64,000 nucleotides of DNA from Leptospira congkakensis (GCF_004770265.1 NZ_RQGQ01000009.1:273658-337657); one strand, 5' to 3'; shown: positions 1 to 10,099, counted from the stretch's first letter. Made by a program: numbers and translations. The notes: generated from the sequence alone by a model not told the origin.

Positions 1-198
1 TTGCTAGGTCTCGTTCGTCCAGAAGAGATTGCAGGCATCGATGGAAGACAAGCCCCTCTATTATGGTTCGAATACCAAAGAACGAATAACAAAGAAGCCT
101 TAGAAAAACTAATCGCTTATAATAGAGAAGATACTAAAAACTTAGAAATTGTATTAGAAAAAACAATCGATAGGCTTACAGAAAACCGTTTGTTTTAG
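1..198 (+). CDS. YprB-like ribonuclease H-fold exonuclease, C-terminal part
   Basis: The window opens inside this gene, so only the last 65 residues are visible and the true start lies outside. The tail carries YNREDTKNL (visible residues 40-48), which matches the last metal-binding motif of DEDD-type 3'-5' exonucleases, as in the YprB ribonuclease-H-like family. The first two acidic motifs would lie upstream. The stop codon overlaps the end of the convergent CBS gene by four bases, so the two units share a 3' boundary with no room for a separate terminator. The family call is inferred from one motif and is moderately secure. Confidence 0.6.
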   Translation: MLGLVRPEEIAGIDGRQAPLLWFEYQRTNNKEALEKLIAYNREDTKNLEIVLEKTIDRLTENRLF

Positions 199-626
199 TG
201 CGGCCCATACATATACTCTCTGAGTATACTCATCTCGGCTTGGGTTCTTGTTAGTTTTGTTTTGACAGCATCTCCAATCGAGATGAGACCAATGATTTTA
301 TCACCATCAAGAACGGGCATATGACGAAACCGTTTGGTGATCATATTGTTTAAGATATCATCTACATCTTCATCAGGGCCAGCGACTGTGAGTTGTGTGG
401 TCATCACATCTTTCAATTTGACTTTGTCTAGGTTCACATGGTCTTTCGCGACGACACGCATCAAATCTCGTTCCGTAAAGATTCCTACTAGTTTTCCTTG
501 GAAGGTTACAATGAGAGATCCTACTTTGGCACCAACCATCATCTGGGTGGCTTCCAATACATTTCTATCTTCTTCAATGGAAAGAACAGAGGAGGCTTTG
601 TCTTTGAGGATATCTTTTACGGACAT
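195..626 (-). CDS. CBS-domain pair protein
   Basis: A 143-residue cytosolic protein made almost entirely of two CBS motifs (about residues 5-62 and 72-128), each with the G-x-x-S/T-x-x-D pattern (GIFTERDL near residue 48, GLISIGDA near 113). Such stand-alone pairs bind adenine nucleotides and act as energy or ligand sensors for a partner. No catalytic domain is fused. The gene reads away from the tRNA-Ile/tRNA-Ala pair and overlaps the 3' end of the preceding convergent gene by four bases. The partner cannot be read from context. Confidence 0.9.
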   Translation of the reverse strand: MSVKDILKDKASSVLSIEEDRNVLEATQMMVGAKVGSLIVTFQGKLVGIFTERDLMRVVAKDHVNLDKVKLKDVMTTQLTVAGPDEDVDDILNNMITKRFRHMPVLDGDKIIGLISIGDAVKTKLTRTQAEMSILREYMYGPH

Positions 627-700
627 GTCTCATGGTTTATAGGAATTCTAAAGAGATAGCAAGAAATTTTTGGAAGTGGATCGGAAGAGATACGGGTTTT

Positions 701-773
<73 letters not shown>

Positions 774-782
774 GTATCTTTA

Positions 783-856
783 TGGGCCTGACAAGATTTG
801 AACTTGTGACCCCTCGCTTATCAAGCGAGTGCTCTAACCAACTGAGCTACAGGCCC
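783..856 (-). tRNA. tRNA-Ile (GAT)
   Basis: A 74-nt cloverleaf on the minus strand with acceptor GGGCCTG, D-arm AGCTCAGTTGGTTAGAGC and a TTC-arm. The anticodon stem-loop CTTGATAAG gives anticodon GAT. The 3' discriminator is A and CCA is not encoded. It is the first gene of the tRNA-Ile/tRNA-Ala unit. Confidence 0.97.
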
Positions 857-936
857 GGGATACGAACAGTATTTTTCGAGAGGGGTCTCTGGGCAATCTT
901 TTTTTAAGATTATTTTAAGAAAGATATCTAGAAAAT

Positions 937-2109
937 TTAGAGTGAAATTTCTAAGATTAAGTCATCTAACAAGAGTAATGCCTCTGGTTTCCATTGAAAC
1001 ACGGCATCATCAATTCTACACAATCCTCTTTTTTCCCAACCTTCAATGGTTTTTAAATACTTAGATTTTGTTTTTGGATCTAAATAGGTTTCTATAAAAT
1101 CCAAATACCGAAAGGGAGAAAAGAGTCGAAATAGTGTGAGACTTAGTTCCGTAGAAGGATCAATCATTTCATACTTGGTTGATGTTTCTTTTTTCTGATA
1201 GAGACTAGCATTTCTCGGATTGCTATACCGGTGGCCAGCGATCATTCCATGAGCACCGGGTCCAATGCCTAGGTAAGGTTCATAAGTCCAATACTTCAAA
1301 TTGTGTAAGGATTCAAATCCTGGTTTTGCATAGTTGGATACTTCATACCAAAGGTATCCATTTTCTTTGAGTAAATTTGGTAATTGAGTGAGGATTTCGG
1401 ATTGGAGATTTTCTTCCGGTTCTCCCTTTTTTTTATCAGAAACATCTCGAGAATACTGGGTTCCTTTTTCTAAAGTCAAAGAATACAAACTCAAATGGGG
1501 GAGGCCGGCATTCAAAAAAAGAGATAGGTCGGATAAAAAAGATTCTTTTGCGATACCTGGAATTCCATACATCAAATCGATTCCCACTCTTTTTATTGGA
1601 GAATTGGTGAGAACTTCCACTAGAGAATGGTAACGAACTTCGTCATAATGGCGGCCGAGGAATTCGAGTCCTTTTTTTTCTAAGGTTTGGACACCCACAT
1701 TCACACGGTTGATCCCAATGGAATTGTATTCGGCGAGGAGGTCGGAACTTAAATCTTCGGGATTGACTTCGATAGAAATTTCAGGGTTGTCGGAAAAAGA
1801 AAACTCGGAACGTAAAAAATCTAAAAGTTCTTTCCAACGTTTTGCGGACGCTTTGGAAGGAGTGCCCCCACCAAAAAACACTGTATCTATTGTACGTTTT
1901 CTAATTTCCGGAAAATGATTTGCCCTATCTAAAATTTCTTTTTTGTAAGATTGGAATAGCGACTTTTCATCGTTAGCTGGCGCAGCACCAATTCCTTCTG
2001 AATAAAAATCACAATAATCGCATTTTTTAAAACAATAAGGGAAGTGGACATAGACTCCTAAATAAGAATTTCGGACTTGCCAGATGGACTCTTTGTTTAA
2101 TAATTTCAT
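937..2109 (-). CDS. hemW: HemW-type radical SAM heme chaperone
   Basis: A 390-residue protein of the coproporphyrinogen-III-oxidase-like (HemW) branch of radical SAM enzymes. The iron-sulfur motif CxxxCxxC is at C26-C30-C33, followed by the extra aromatic-Cys context of the family. GGGTPS near residue 80 is the SAM-binding segment. HemW binds heme and delivers it to respiratory proteins; it lacks the true HemN oxidase N-terminus. The annotated ATG lies only three bases from the ATG of the divergent gene, and neither shows a good Shine-Dalgarno, so the true start could be a little further in, nearer the VYVHFPYC segment. The tRNA pair follows downstream. Confidence 0.92.
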   Translation of the reverse strand: MKLLNKESIWQVRNSYLGVYVHFPYCFKKCDYCDFYSEGIGAAPANDEKSLFQSYKKEILDRANHFPEIRKRTIDTVFFGGGTPSKASAKRWKELLDFLRSEFSFSDNPEISIEVNPEDLSSDLLAEYNSIGINRVNVGVQTLEKKGLEFLGRHYDEVRYHSLVEVLTNSPIKRVGIDLMYGIPGIAKESFLSDLSLFLNAGLPHLSLYSLTLEKGTQYSRDVSDKKKGEPEENLQSEILTQLPNLLKENGYLWYEVSNYAKPGFESLHNLKYWTYEPYLGIGPGAHGMIAGHRYSNPRNASLYQKKETSTKYEMIDPSTELSLTLFRLFSPFRYLDFIETYLDPKTKSKYLKTIEGWEKRGLCRIDDAVFQWKPEALLLLDDLILEISL

Positions 2110-2112
2110 GGA

Positions 2113-2595
2113 ATGAAAGGAAATTTTTGGATTCTCGTTTTACTCGGAATCTCTACCTCATCTATCCTTTCACAGACACTTGTAGAACCAAACCAAAACT
2201 TTGTTTGGGAAAATTTTTCTTTTGTCTTTCCGGAAGCAGTGGTGGTCAAACAAAACTCTACCATGAGCAAAAAACTCACCGTGTATCCAGCCAAAAGAGA
2301 TGGATTTTTTATGGTGGTGCGTACCCTTCCTTGGAAGGAACCCTTGGATGATAAAACTATTTGGAAAGATTCCGTATTCACAAAAGGGATCGAACCCAAA
2401 CAGTTCCAGAAGGTGGTGGGGAATCTAAACTTTCAGATTTTTCAGGCAGACCAAGTCCGAAACCAAAACGCACTTCGGAACCAAGTATGGGTCAGTATAG
2501 ATTCAAGTCCTAGTTTATGGATCTGGATCCAATGGAAGAGTGACCGTAAAGACCTTACCGAATTCTTTGAATCTAACCTCTTTCTTCCGCTTTAG
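2113..2595 (+). CDS. Exported protein of unknown function
   Basis: 160 residues. Residues 1-20 form a signal peptide (MKGNFWILVLLGISTSSILS, then Q), and the rest is a small soluble domain rich in W and K with no motif I recognise. No lipobox Cys is seen, so a periplasmic location is likely. It starts three bases from the divergent hemW start, so its promoter must lie inside hemW or the two genes share one region. The tRNA-Met gene follows 61 bases after the stop. Confidence 0.7.
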   Translation: MKGNFWILVLLGISTSSILSQTLVEPNQNFVWENFSFVFPEAVVVKQNSTMSKKLTVYPAKRDGFFMVVRTLPWKEPLDDKTIWKDSVFTKGIEPKQFQKVVGNLNFQIFQADQVRNQNALRNQVWVSIDSSPSLWIWIQWKSDRKDLTEFFESNLFLPL

Positions 2596-2656
2596 GCTCC
2601 AATCTTTTGTTTTGTGCTTGTCTCTACTTATTTCCTCGAAAGATTGGAAGTCAGTG

Positions 2657-2730
2657 GGGCCTATAGCTCAGTTGGTTAGAGCAGCAGACTCATAATCTGC
2701 GGGTCGAAGGTTCGAGCCCTTCTGGGCCCA
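2657..2730 (+). tRNA. tRNA-Met (CAT), elongator type
   Basis: A complete 74-nt cloverleaf: acceptor GGGCCTA pairs with TGGGCCC (one T-G wobble), the D-arm is AGCTCAGTTGGTTAGAGC, and the anticodon loop CTCATAA gives CAT. The paired 1-72 end makes it an elongator rather than an initiator. A lysidine-modified tRNA-Ile2 also carries CAT in its gene, and the two cannot be separated with certainty by eye. CCA is not encoded. Confidence 0.93.
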
Positions 2731-2756
2731 CAAAACAGGAAAGGTAGCGATATTCT

Positions 2757-3332
2757 ATGGAGTTTTATGAAGTAAAAATCTCTGATATCAGCCTGACCAA
2801 TGTCGGCTTCGCAGTTTTCCTGCGTCCGAAGGATTCAGATGACAAACGTGTGGTTCCTATCTTTATCGGGCCATTAGAAACCCATTCCATTACCACTGTG
2901 ATCGATGGAACCAAACCCCCAAGACCAATGACGCATGACCTTATGTTGTATATGTTGACATCCCTTGGTGCTACCGTCATCAAAATCACTATTGAAGAAA
3001 TCATAGATAGCACTTTCTATGCAAAGATCCAACTCCAAAAAGAGGAAGAGATCATCACTTTGGATGCTAGGCCATCGGATTCCATTGCCCTTGCTTTAAG
3101 AGCCAATGCTCCTATATTTATCGCTAAAACAGTGTTAGATGAAACTGGGATCATTATGAAAGAAGAAGATATGCAAGGTGAGAGTGTTTCTTCGGAGAAA
3201 AAAATCCAAGCCCTTCCCAAGTCCAATCTTCAAATTTTGGAAGAAACCTTAGAAAATGCTCTCAAAACCGAAGATTACGAAACCGCAGCCAAAATTAGAG
3301 ACCAAATCAAAAAGTTAATCGAAAACAGTTAA
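2757..3332 (+). CDS. Bifunctional nuclease family (DUF151) protein with UVR domain
   Basis: 191 residues. Residues 1-135 match the bifunctional nuclease (BFN, DUF151) fold, with LRPKDSDDKRVVPIFIGPLE, a PMTHDLM segment and LDARPSDSIALALR, the usual landmarks. Residues about 155-190 form a short helical UVR/UvrB-interaction motif (LEETLENALKTEDYETAAKIRDQI). Plant and mycobacterial relatives have nuclease activity or roles in stress; the bacterial role is poorly fixed. It starts 26 bases after tRNA-Met, with an AGGAAAGG tract upstream. Confidence 0.9.
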   Translation: MEFYEVKISDISLTNVGFAVFLRPKDSDDKRVVPIFIGPLETHSITTVIDGTKPPRPMTHDLMLYMLTSLGATVIKITIEEIIDSTFYAKIQLQKEEEIITLDARPSDSIALALRANAPIFIAKTVLDETGIIMKEEDMQGESVSSEKKIQALPKSNLQILEETLENALKTEDYETAAKIRDQIKKLIENS

Positions 3333-3351
3333 GACCAAACTCGGTCTTAAC
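3328..3351 (+). terminator. Hairpin at the end of the BFN gene
   Basis: A perfect nine-base inverted repeat, GTTAAGACC and GGTCTTAAC, with a six-base loop. The stop codon lies inside the first arm. There is no T-run after it, so it may act as a weak terminator or protect the mRNA 3' end. Confidence 0.5.
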
Positions 3352-3462
3352 TATGTCTCATAGAAAATTGTTACTCTTTAATTTTTTAATTGTAATCCAC
3401 ACTTTTCTTTCCTAAACTTAGAATCCAAAAATAGGTGCGTTTGCCCTTTATAGGAAAGTTGT

Positions 3463-3828
3463 ATGGAAAAATTGGTAATGGATGTTGTAAATGCTGGAAT
3501 TGCTCTCTTTCGTTCCGGTGAAGAAAAGTTAAAAACCGCAGTTGTTGATTTAGAAAAAGTTTATAATGATCTAAAAGCAAAAGGTGAATTGGACAAATCG
3601 GCAGAATCACAAAAGATTCGTGACCTTTTAAACAAAACAATTGCAGATGCCCAAGGTGCGATTGGAAAAACTAACGCAAGTTATGATGAAGTTTTGGCTA
3701 AACTTCAAACAAATTACCAATCCATTTACCAACAAATTGATACGGCAATTCCTCCACAAGTGAAGGAAAAACTAAAACAAACGTTAGATGAATTGAAAGT
3801 TCTGATTGATAAAGCAAAAACTAAGTAA
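3463..3828 (+). CDS. Phasin-like helical protein
   Basis: 121 residues, predicted almost wholly alpha-helical with coiled-coil spacing and no cysteine, signal peptide or membrane segment. The layout (MEKLVMDVVNAGIALFRSGE, then charged amphipathic helices, then a Lys-rich tail) resembles the small phasin-like/PhaF-type family that coats polyhydroxyalkanoate granules or binds DNA. No PHA synthase gene is nearby, so the function is inferred from shape only. The gene stands alone, with AGGAAAG before the start and a strong terminator after the stop. Confidence 0.75.
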   Translation: MEKLVMDVVNAGIALFRSGEEKLKTAVVDLEKVYNDLKAKGELDKSAESQKIRDLLNKTIADAQGAIGKTNASYDEVLAKLQTNYQSIYQQIDTAIPPQVKEKLKQTLDELKVLIDKAKTK

Positions 3829-3860
3829 ACCCTGGGTTTTCTAGTCAATTTTAAGAAAAA

Positions 3861-3887
3861 GCCGCAGAGTTTTCTGTGGCTTTTTTT
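3861..3887 (+). terminator. Rho-independent terminator of the phasin-like gene
   Basis: GCCGCAGA and TCTGTGGC form an eight-base stem with one G-T pair and a four-base loop, directly followed by seven Ts. Confidence 0.9.
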
Positions 3888-3911
3888 ATTTGTGCCTAGA
3901 GATTTGTCTAG

Positions 3912-5192
3912 ATGAGTACGTCCCCCAAACGAATCAAATTCATACTTTTCCTAATTGTTTTTACAGACATGATGGGTTTTTCCCTTTTGTTTCCTCTCTT
4001 TCCCAAAACCTTAGAATTTTTCTTATTAAAAGGGGATGATGCTCTGTTCAGAATGTTCTATTCTGCCGCAAACCTTTTGTCTTTTGGTGGAGATACAAAA
4101 TATACCTTTGTATTGTTTGGTGGGATATTGGGGAGTATTTATAGTTTTTTACAGTTCGTTGCTGCTCCTGTTTGGGGAAGATTTTCTGACCATTCGGGAA
4201 GGAGATCCATCTTACTTTTTACCACTTTAGGAAACACCATTGGATATCTTCTTTGGTTGTTCTCTTCACAGTTTTGGATGTTTGTCCTCAGTCGAGTGAT
4301 CACGGGAATGATGGGTGGCAATTTATCTGTGGCCTCTGCAGCTATGGCTGACCAAACCGATGAAAAATCCAGAGCTGCTGGGATGGGATTTCTAGGAGCT
4401 GGCATCGGACTTGGATTTGTAATGGGTCCACTTCTCGGGGGAATTAGTTCCCAGTGGACATTTTTGGATTCCTTTTACAAAGAAGGATCTGTGGTTGTGT
4501 TTCCCGCTTCTGCTTTTTTTGCCATTTTGGTATCCCTTCTGACTGTGATTCTTGTATTTGTGTTTTTACCACATAACAAACCGGAAGTGGTTCCTGAAAA
4601 AGAAATCCATCCTTTTTTATCTTTAAAGAAAATTGAATCTCGTAATTTGGTTCGTATTTCTCTACTGAATTTACTTTTTGTGCTTAGTTTTTCTGGATTT
4701 GAATTTGTTGTGAACTTTTTTCTCTCTGATACCTTTCAGTTTTCACCAAAAGAAATTGGATTCACTTTTTTATACATTGGGATCATCATTATACTCGTAC
4801 AAGGTGGAGTGGTTCGCAAGCTTTCCGGGAAAATTTCGGAAAAAAGAATTTCTCTTTATGGGGCAGTACTCGTTGTGATTGGGATGGGACTACTGGTTAG
4901 TTTCGGAACTAGTTTTACGGGACTCTTTATTTCTTTATTCTTTTTGGCTTTTGGAAGTGCACTTGTGAATCCAGGACTTTCCTCTTTTGCATCACTCGAA
5001 AGTGGGAAGGGAGATTTGGGGAGATCACTCGGACTCTTTCGAAGTTTTGGATCCCTCGGAAGAGCCGTGTCACCGGTCGTATTCTCTTTGTTATACTTTC
5101 AAAAAGGGCCAAGTTTGGCTTTTTTTGTATCCTTTCTCCTACTCATTGGATTTGGATTTTTACTGTTTACACAAAAAGAAAAAACAACTTAA
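3912..5192 (+). CDS. MFS transporter, TetA/multidrug-like
   Basis: 426 residues with about twelve hydrophobic segments and a long central loop (about residues 215-240), typical of the 12-TM drug:H+ antiporter group of the major facilitator superfamily. The loop 2-3 signature appears as GRFSDHSGRRS (motif A, G-x-x-x-D-x-x-G-R-R). The TetA-like resemblance is in the first half (DMMGFSLLFPLFP). The substrate cannot be told from sequence. The stop overlaps the stop of the convergent ACT gene by four bases. It starts 24 bases after the preceding terminator, so it has its own promoter. Confidence 0.85.
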   Translation: MSTSPKRIKFILFLIVFTDMMGFSLLFPLFPKTLEFFLLKGDDALFRMFYSAANLLSFGGDTKYTFVLFGGILGSIYSFLQFVAAPVWGRFSDHSGRRSILLFTTLGNTIGYLLWLFSSQFWMFVLSRVITGMMGGNLSVASAAMADQTDEKSRAAGMGFLGAGIGLGFVMGPLLGGISSQWTFLDSFYKEGSVVVFPASAFFAILVSLLTVILVFVFLPHNKPEVVPEKEIHPFLSLKKIESRNLVRISLLNLLFVLSFSGFEFVVNFFLSDTFQFSPKEIGFTFLYIGIIIILVQGGVVRKLSGKISEKRISLYGAVLVVIGMGLLVSFGTSFTGLFISLFFLAFGSALVNPGLSSFASLESGKGDLGRSLGLFRSFGSLGRAVSPVVFSLLYFQKGPSLAFFVSFLLLIGFGFLLFTQKEKTT

Positions 5193-5812
5193 AGAAAAGA
5201 CTCTAACTTTGCACGTAACATAGGAAACATCAGTTTCTCATCCAACTTCTCTCCTGTAAGAGAAGTGCGAAGTAAAAAACTATCTCGAATTTTTCCGTCA
5301 AAACTATTGGCGGTAAAACTAATGATATCGATTCCTAAGTGGAAAAGAGACTCAGTAATTTGAAATAAAATCCCAACTGTGTCTTTCATTCGTAAATCCA
5401 TAACTGTAAAATCAGAGGAGATTGGGTTATAGAGTTTGAGTGTTGCTTCTGTATCTCCCACTTTTCGAACGAGTACTTCTTCTTTTGCATTTTCACGTAA
5501 GTACATCGCCACAGTTTTTCCTTCATAAAAGAGGGAATATAGATCGGTTCGGATTTGAGACAAAAGTTCCTCTGTCATTTCTCCTCCGTCCCAACTGCGG
5601 ATCACAAATAAATCCTGAACATGTCCGTCACTTGCTGTTTCTGCAACGGCTTCTAAAATATCCCAACCATGGTTGTAGAGCACTGAGGTGACCCGGTAGA
5701 GAATTCCCAAATCATCCTGGGAAAGGGAAATTTTGAGTAGGGTTGTATCTTTTCTTGGGACACAAGAAACATGTAGGATTGGTTTTTTGATTTCTTGCAT
5801 AGTTTGCGCCAT
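5189..5812 (-). CDS. Double ACT-domain protein
   Basis: About 207 residues. I chose the ATG preceded by AAGGGAG eight bases upstream; an in-frame ATG 24 bases earlier has no ribosome site. Two ACT domains are visible, at about residues 12-95 (ISLSQDDLGILYRVTSVLYN then WDILEAVAETASDG) and about 135-205 (VMDLRMKDTVGILFQITESLF then IDIISFTANSFDGKIRDSFLL). The pattern is that of the C-terminal ACT pair of GlnD-type uridylyltransferases, but with no enzyme domain. It probably senses a small ligand such as an amino acid. It converges on the MFS gene. Confidence 0.85.
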   Translation of the reverse strand: MAQTMQEIKKPILHVSCVPRKDTTLLKISLSQDDLGILYRVTSVLYNHGWDILEAVAETASDGHVQDLFVIRSWDGGEMTEELLSQIRTDLYSLFYEGKTVAMYLRENAKEEVLVRKVGDTEATLKLYNPISSDFTVMDLRMKDTVGILFQITESLFHLGIDIISFTANSFDGKIRDSFLLRTSLTGEKLDEKLMFPMLRAKLESFL

Positions 5813-5934
5813 AGAATTCTCCCTTAAAATCGGCATTCTGCTTAGAACTTAAACAATCGACGCCAGGAAATCCCCAGATCGGTTCTAATAAAGCCGTTCT
5901 CTAACGAATTTGCAAAAACAGTGCCAAGACTTCG

Positions 5935-7092
5935 TTAGAAGGAAAATTTTGCTCCGAGCATCACGGATTGGACGTTTTGTGCCATAACCGCTTCGACTGT
6001 GAGTTTTGTGATGAGAGCATTGATCTCGATTCCTGCGATGAGAAAGTTAGTGGTGTTAGGTGCTTGTGCTTTCCCACTTAGATCCATAGTGAGAGTTCCG
6101 GTTTTGGTTTGTCCCAATGCGGATGCAGGTATGAGAGCTGCGATTTCCGGAGAGAGGGAAGCTGATATGGCAGAAGAATCTAAAGCCAGTGTTAGGGGAC
6201 CCGAACGAGAGAGGTTTAGAGTGGAACTCCCAAAATTCATCGAGGCACCAGCGCCCGCAAAGATAGTAAAGAAATAGAACATTCTAAATCCTGTCCGAAT
6301 GTCTAAAGGAACACTTGTGACCGTACTAGAATAGTTAAACGTTGTGGAACCACCCCAGGTTCCTATGGCAGGACCTAAAGTTAAGGTTTGTGTTTTTTTG
6401 TCATTATAAGTGACATCGATCTCTTGTCTTTGGTAGTGGAGACCAAGACCCATGGAGATTCCAGAAAATTCAAAAAGTCCAATCCCATCAGAATAGTTTT
6501 CTATGATATGAAATCGTAAAGTAAAACCGCCGTTCGTAATGTCCCCGCCAAGTTCTACGTTTTTATTTTGAGCTTCTACAGCTTTTTGAACATCTCCTTG
6601 GGCAAAGTTGAACTTGAATCCATGAAGGTATAAATTAAATCGATGAAGGAAGGTTTTGAGTTCAGGTTCGGTATCGGATGGACCTCCTCCCATAAGCCAA
6701 CCTAGGTTTACCGCCACAATAAAGTTAGGTGCTAGGGACGCTCCCACGTTGGGAAGTTTTTGGAAACTCAAACTTTGGTAAGCCACATTGATGTCTTCTT
6801 TTTGTTGGCCTGCAACGGTCATACCAACACCAACTTGGAATCTGTTTACAATTCCAGGTCCCATCAGAGATGAGTTGATATTCGAAATCACGGCAGCTTC
6901 AGACATTGTGGAAAGGACTTTGTCTGTATATTGGAGTTGGAGGGCTGTGTCTACGCTATTGATTTGGGATTGGATGCTTGTAGGGAGAATGGTACAGGCG
7001 TCCCCAGTACAGGTCACTTTTGCTTGGAGAGAACCATTCAAAAGTAGGCAAGTGCCAAAAATAAAGAAAACAAAACCAAAACGTAATTTCAT
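5935..7092 (-). CDS. Putative outer-membrane protein, Leptospira-specific type
   Basis: About 385 residues from the ATG that follows a GGGGGCGAG ribosome site; an upstream in-frame ATG would only add 17 charged residues before the signal peptide. Residues 1-24 are a signal peptide ending near LQA. The mature part has many alternating amphipathic strands, Gly-rich turns and a C-terminal aromatic residue (VMLGAKFSF), as in beta-barrel proteins. Two early cysteines (TCTGDAC) could form a disulfide. I do not recognise a characterised family. It is monocistronic and divergent from the PilZ gene. Confidence 0.7.
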   Translation of the reverse strand: MKLRFGFVFFIFGTCLLLNGSLQAKVTCTGDACTILPTSIQSQINSVDTALQLQYTDKVLSTMSEAAVISNINSSLMGPGIVNRFQVGVGMTVAGQQKEDINVAYQSLSFQKLPNVGASLAPNFIVAVNLGWLMGGGPSDTEPELKTFLHRFNLYLHGFKFNFAQGDVQKAVEAQNKNVELGGDITNGGFTLRFHIIENYSDGIGLFEFSGISMGLGLHYQRQEIDVTYNDKKTQTLTLGPAIGTWGGSTTFNYSSTVTSVPLDIRTGFRMFYFFTIFAGAGASMNFGSSTLNLSRSGPLTLALDSSAISASLSPEIAALIPASALGQTKTGTLTMDLSGKAQAPNTTNFLIAGIEINALITKLTVEAVMAQNVQSVMLGAKFSF

Positions 7093-7200
7093 CTCGCCCC
7101 CATTATAACAGATATCGGAGATTGGTCTATGTTTTCTTAACAATTGGAGGTGGTTCTATTTCCTAGTTTACAATCTAGAATTTCCTAAGAATATGAGAGT

Positions 7201-7572
7201 ATGGCACCCATCCAAGAAAAACGGAAATATGTCCGCGTACAACCACTGGAAAATGATCCTGTCGAAGTCCATTTGATGGGAACAGCCCTTCTGGATGTCC
7301 TAAAAGCGAGTGATATCAGTGTGGGTGGTATAGGGGTCATTGCTCCCAATCACTTTGATGAATGGGATATGAACGAAACGGTGGAAATCCTTGTGGCTCT
7401 CCCGGGGGATCTAGAAGATTTCCTTGCCAGAGGAGTGATCAAACAAATCGGAAAAAAATCCAAAGAATCTGGGGTTTACGGGGTTCAGTTCACCGAAATT
7501 GGCCCTAAAGGAAAACAGGATTTACAAGTTTATGTCAATCGAATGGTGCGACAAGGCCGCGAAGTAAAGTAA
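7201..7572 (+). CDS. PilZ-domain protein
   Basis: 123 residues, essentially one PilZ domain. The c-di-GMP-binding signature is present in relaxed form: RKYVR at residues 8-12 in place of RxxxR, and DISVGGIGV at about 39-47 in place of D/NxSxxG. It is therefore a plausible c-di-GMP receptor acting by protein contact. It is a single gene, divergent from the outer-membrane protein gene. Confidence 0.88.
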   Translation: MAPIQEKRKYVRVQPLENDPVEVHLMGTALLDVLKASDISVGGIGVIAPNHFDEWDMNETVEILVALPGDLEDFLARGVIKQIGKKSKESGVYGVQFTEIGPKGKQDLQVYVNRMVRQGREVK

Positions 7573-7682
7573 TGCTACTGAGCTAAAAAGCCAAAAACAA
7601 ATTGGCTTGCCAAAAAAATCTTTCCTCTTCATTTGAGAAATAACCGTTAGGGGTGCTATTTCCTTTGCTCTGAATAGATAAG

Positions 7683-7745
7683 AGCGGGGTTGGCTGAGAT
7701 ATACCCTTTTTGAACCTGATCCTGGTAATGCTTGCGAAGGGAAAC
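7683..7745 (+). promoter_or_regulatory. TPP riboswitch (THI element) of thiC
   Basis: The conserved parts are in order: GCGGGGTTGGCTGAGAT, then ACCC, then TGAACCTGATCCTGGTAATG, then GCGAAGGGAA. They match the TPP aptamer stems P2/P3 and P4/P5 almost base for base. It lies about 120 bases before thiC, with nothing else in between. Binding of thiamin pyrophosphate should lower thiC expression by termination or by masking the start. Confidence 0.96.
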
Positions 7746-7852
7746 GAGAATCGTGCAGAAATTCTATTTACGTTTAGTGATTTACATCCTTAACTTTTTT
7801 AGATCCTCTTTTTTGTTTTCCCGCTTATTTCTTATGGATCAGTTCCGGTTAA

Positions 7853-9376
<1,524 letters not shown>

Positions 9377-9396
9377 GTTGAAGCTTTTTTTGATTT

Positions 9397-9459
9397 TGCG
9401 GAACTAAGCTCACCGATGTAAATTGACCCGGAGTCCTGAATGGGACTTTCGGGTTTTTG
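9397..9459. repeat. Degenerate left end of the attC-like repeat family
   Basis: The stretch from GAACTAAG to CTTTCGGG lines up base for base with the left third of repeats R3-R7 at the right end of the window. GAACTA, ACCGA, GTA, CCC, GAGTCC and GGGAC are shared in order and spacing; R4 reads GAACTAGACTAACCGACG at the corresponding place. The outer 7-nt box is damaged (GATTTTGCG runs straight into GAACTA) and the right two thirds are missing. It lies at the 3' side of the isolated vapBC pair, as an attC site would. Identity as a remnant is inference. Confidence 0.55.
9426..9458 (+). terminator. Terminator after thiC
   Basis: ACCCG and CGGGT form the outer stem and AGTCC and GGACT the inner stem, followed by a T-run (GGGTTTTTG). 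It is placed correctly to end thiC transcription. The hairpin is the same one seen inside the R3-R7 repeats (CCCTGAGTCCC...GGGACGTTAGGG), so the terminator may be built from a repeat remnant. Confidence 0.75.
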
Positions 9460-9468
9460 TAAGTTCTC

Positions 9469-9888
9469 TTATCTGAAAGGATTTATAATTTCCAAGTTTT
9501 CGATTTTCTGATTTGCTTGAAGATCTTCAGAATATAATTTTGAACATTTTAGTTCGAGCGCAGCATTTATGATTAGTGAATCATAATAACTAAATTTATA
9601 TTTTTCTTTAACTTTAAGAGAATCGATATAAAAGCTTGGATCTGGAAAAAATTTGCACAAAGGTATTAGAATGTCTTCGATATATGTCTTTAATTCTTTG
9701 ATTGAAAAATACCCCTTGTTTTTGTTAAGGGCTACGTTTGAAAATTCCTGAATTACTTGATAACTGATTGTAAATTTATTGGAATTTGTTGCCTCATCTA
9801 AGATATCAATTGCCCTGTTTTTCTTTTGAATATCGCTACTAAACTGATAAAGAATAATATTTGTATCTAAAAAAAATTTATCTTTCAT
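9469..9888 (-). CDS. vapC: VapC-type PIN-domain toxin
   Basis: 139 residues with a PIN ribonuclease fold. The acidic metal ligands can be placed at D8 (FFLDTNIIL), E48 (YQVIQEFSN), D103 (YYDSLI) and the E121-D122 pair. VapC toxins cleave tRNA or rRNA and are held by their VapB antitoxin. Its start overlaps the end of the antitoxin gene by 11 bases, so the two are translationally coupled. The pair is more AT-rich than its neighbours and is flanked by remnants of the attC-like repeat, which suggests acquisition. Confidence 0.88.
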   Translation of the reverse strand: MKDKFFLDTNIILYQFSSDIQKKNRAIDILDEATNSNKFTISYQVIQEFSNVALNKNKGYFSIKELKTYIEDILIPLCKFFPDPSFYIDSLKVKEKYKFSYYDSLIINAALELKCSKLYSEDLQANQKIENLEIINPFR

Positions 9889-10099
9889 TCATTTCATCAC
9901 GTGAGAATTTCTTTTCTATTTTGATGTGTTTGAATTTGGTCAAGTATTTTTTGTAGTTAAAATTCTCTCCATTTTCGTTGGAAAAGTTTTTTAACCACTC
10001 AATAAATAAATCATTTAATGAGCGATTGATTGATGTAGCTTTCAGTTTTGCTTTCTCTATAAGCCTATCATCTTCTACTCTGAACGTAACATTTTTCAT
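9878..10099 (-). CDS. VapB-type ribbon-helix-helix antitoxin
   Basis: 73 residues. The N-terminus (MKNVTFRVEDDRLIEKAKLKATSI) reads as the beta strand and first helix of a ribbon-helix-helix DNA-binding domain. The C-terminal half is Lys-rich and would wrap the toxin. It is the first gene of the toxin-antitoxin pair and probably represses its own promoter. The upstream region ends in a repeat remnant about 70 bases away. Confidence 0.82.
   Translation of the reverse strand: MKNVTFRVEDDRLIEKAKLKATSINRSLNDLFIEWLKNFSNENGENFNYKKYLTKFKHIKIEKKFSRDEMNER

Noticed and set aside
2127..2351. A second plus-strand frame inside the exported-protein gene
   Set aside because: It overlaps a frame with a clear signal peptide and has no ribosome site; a shadow frame.
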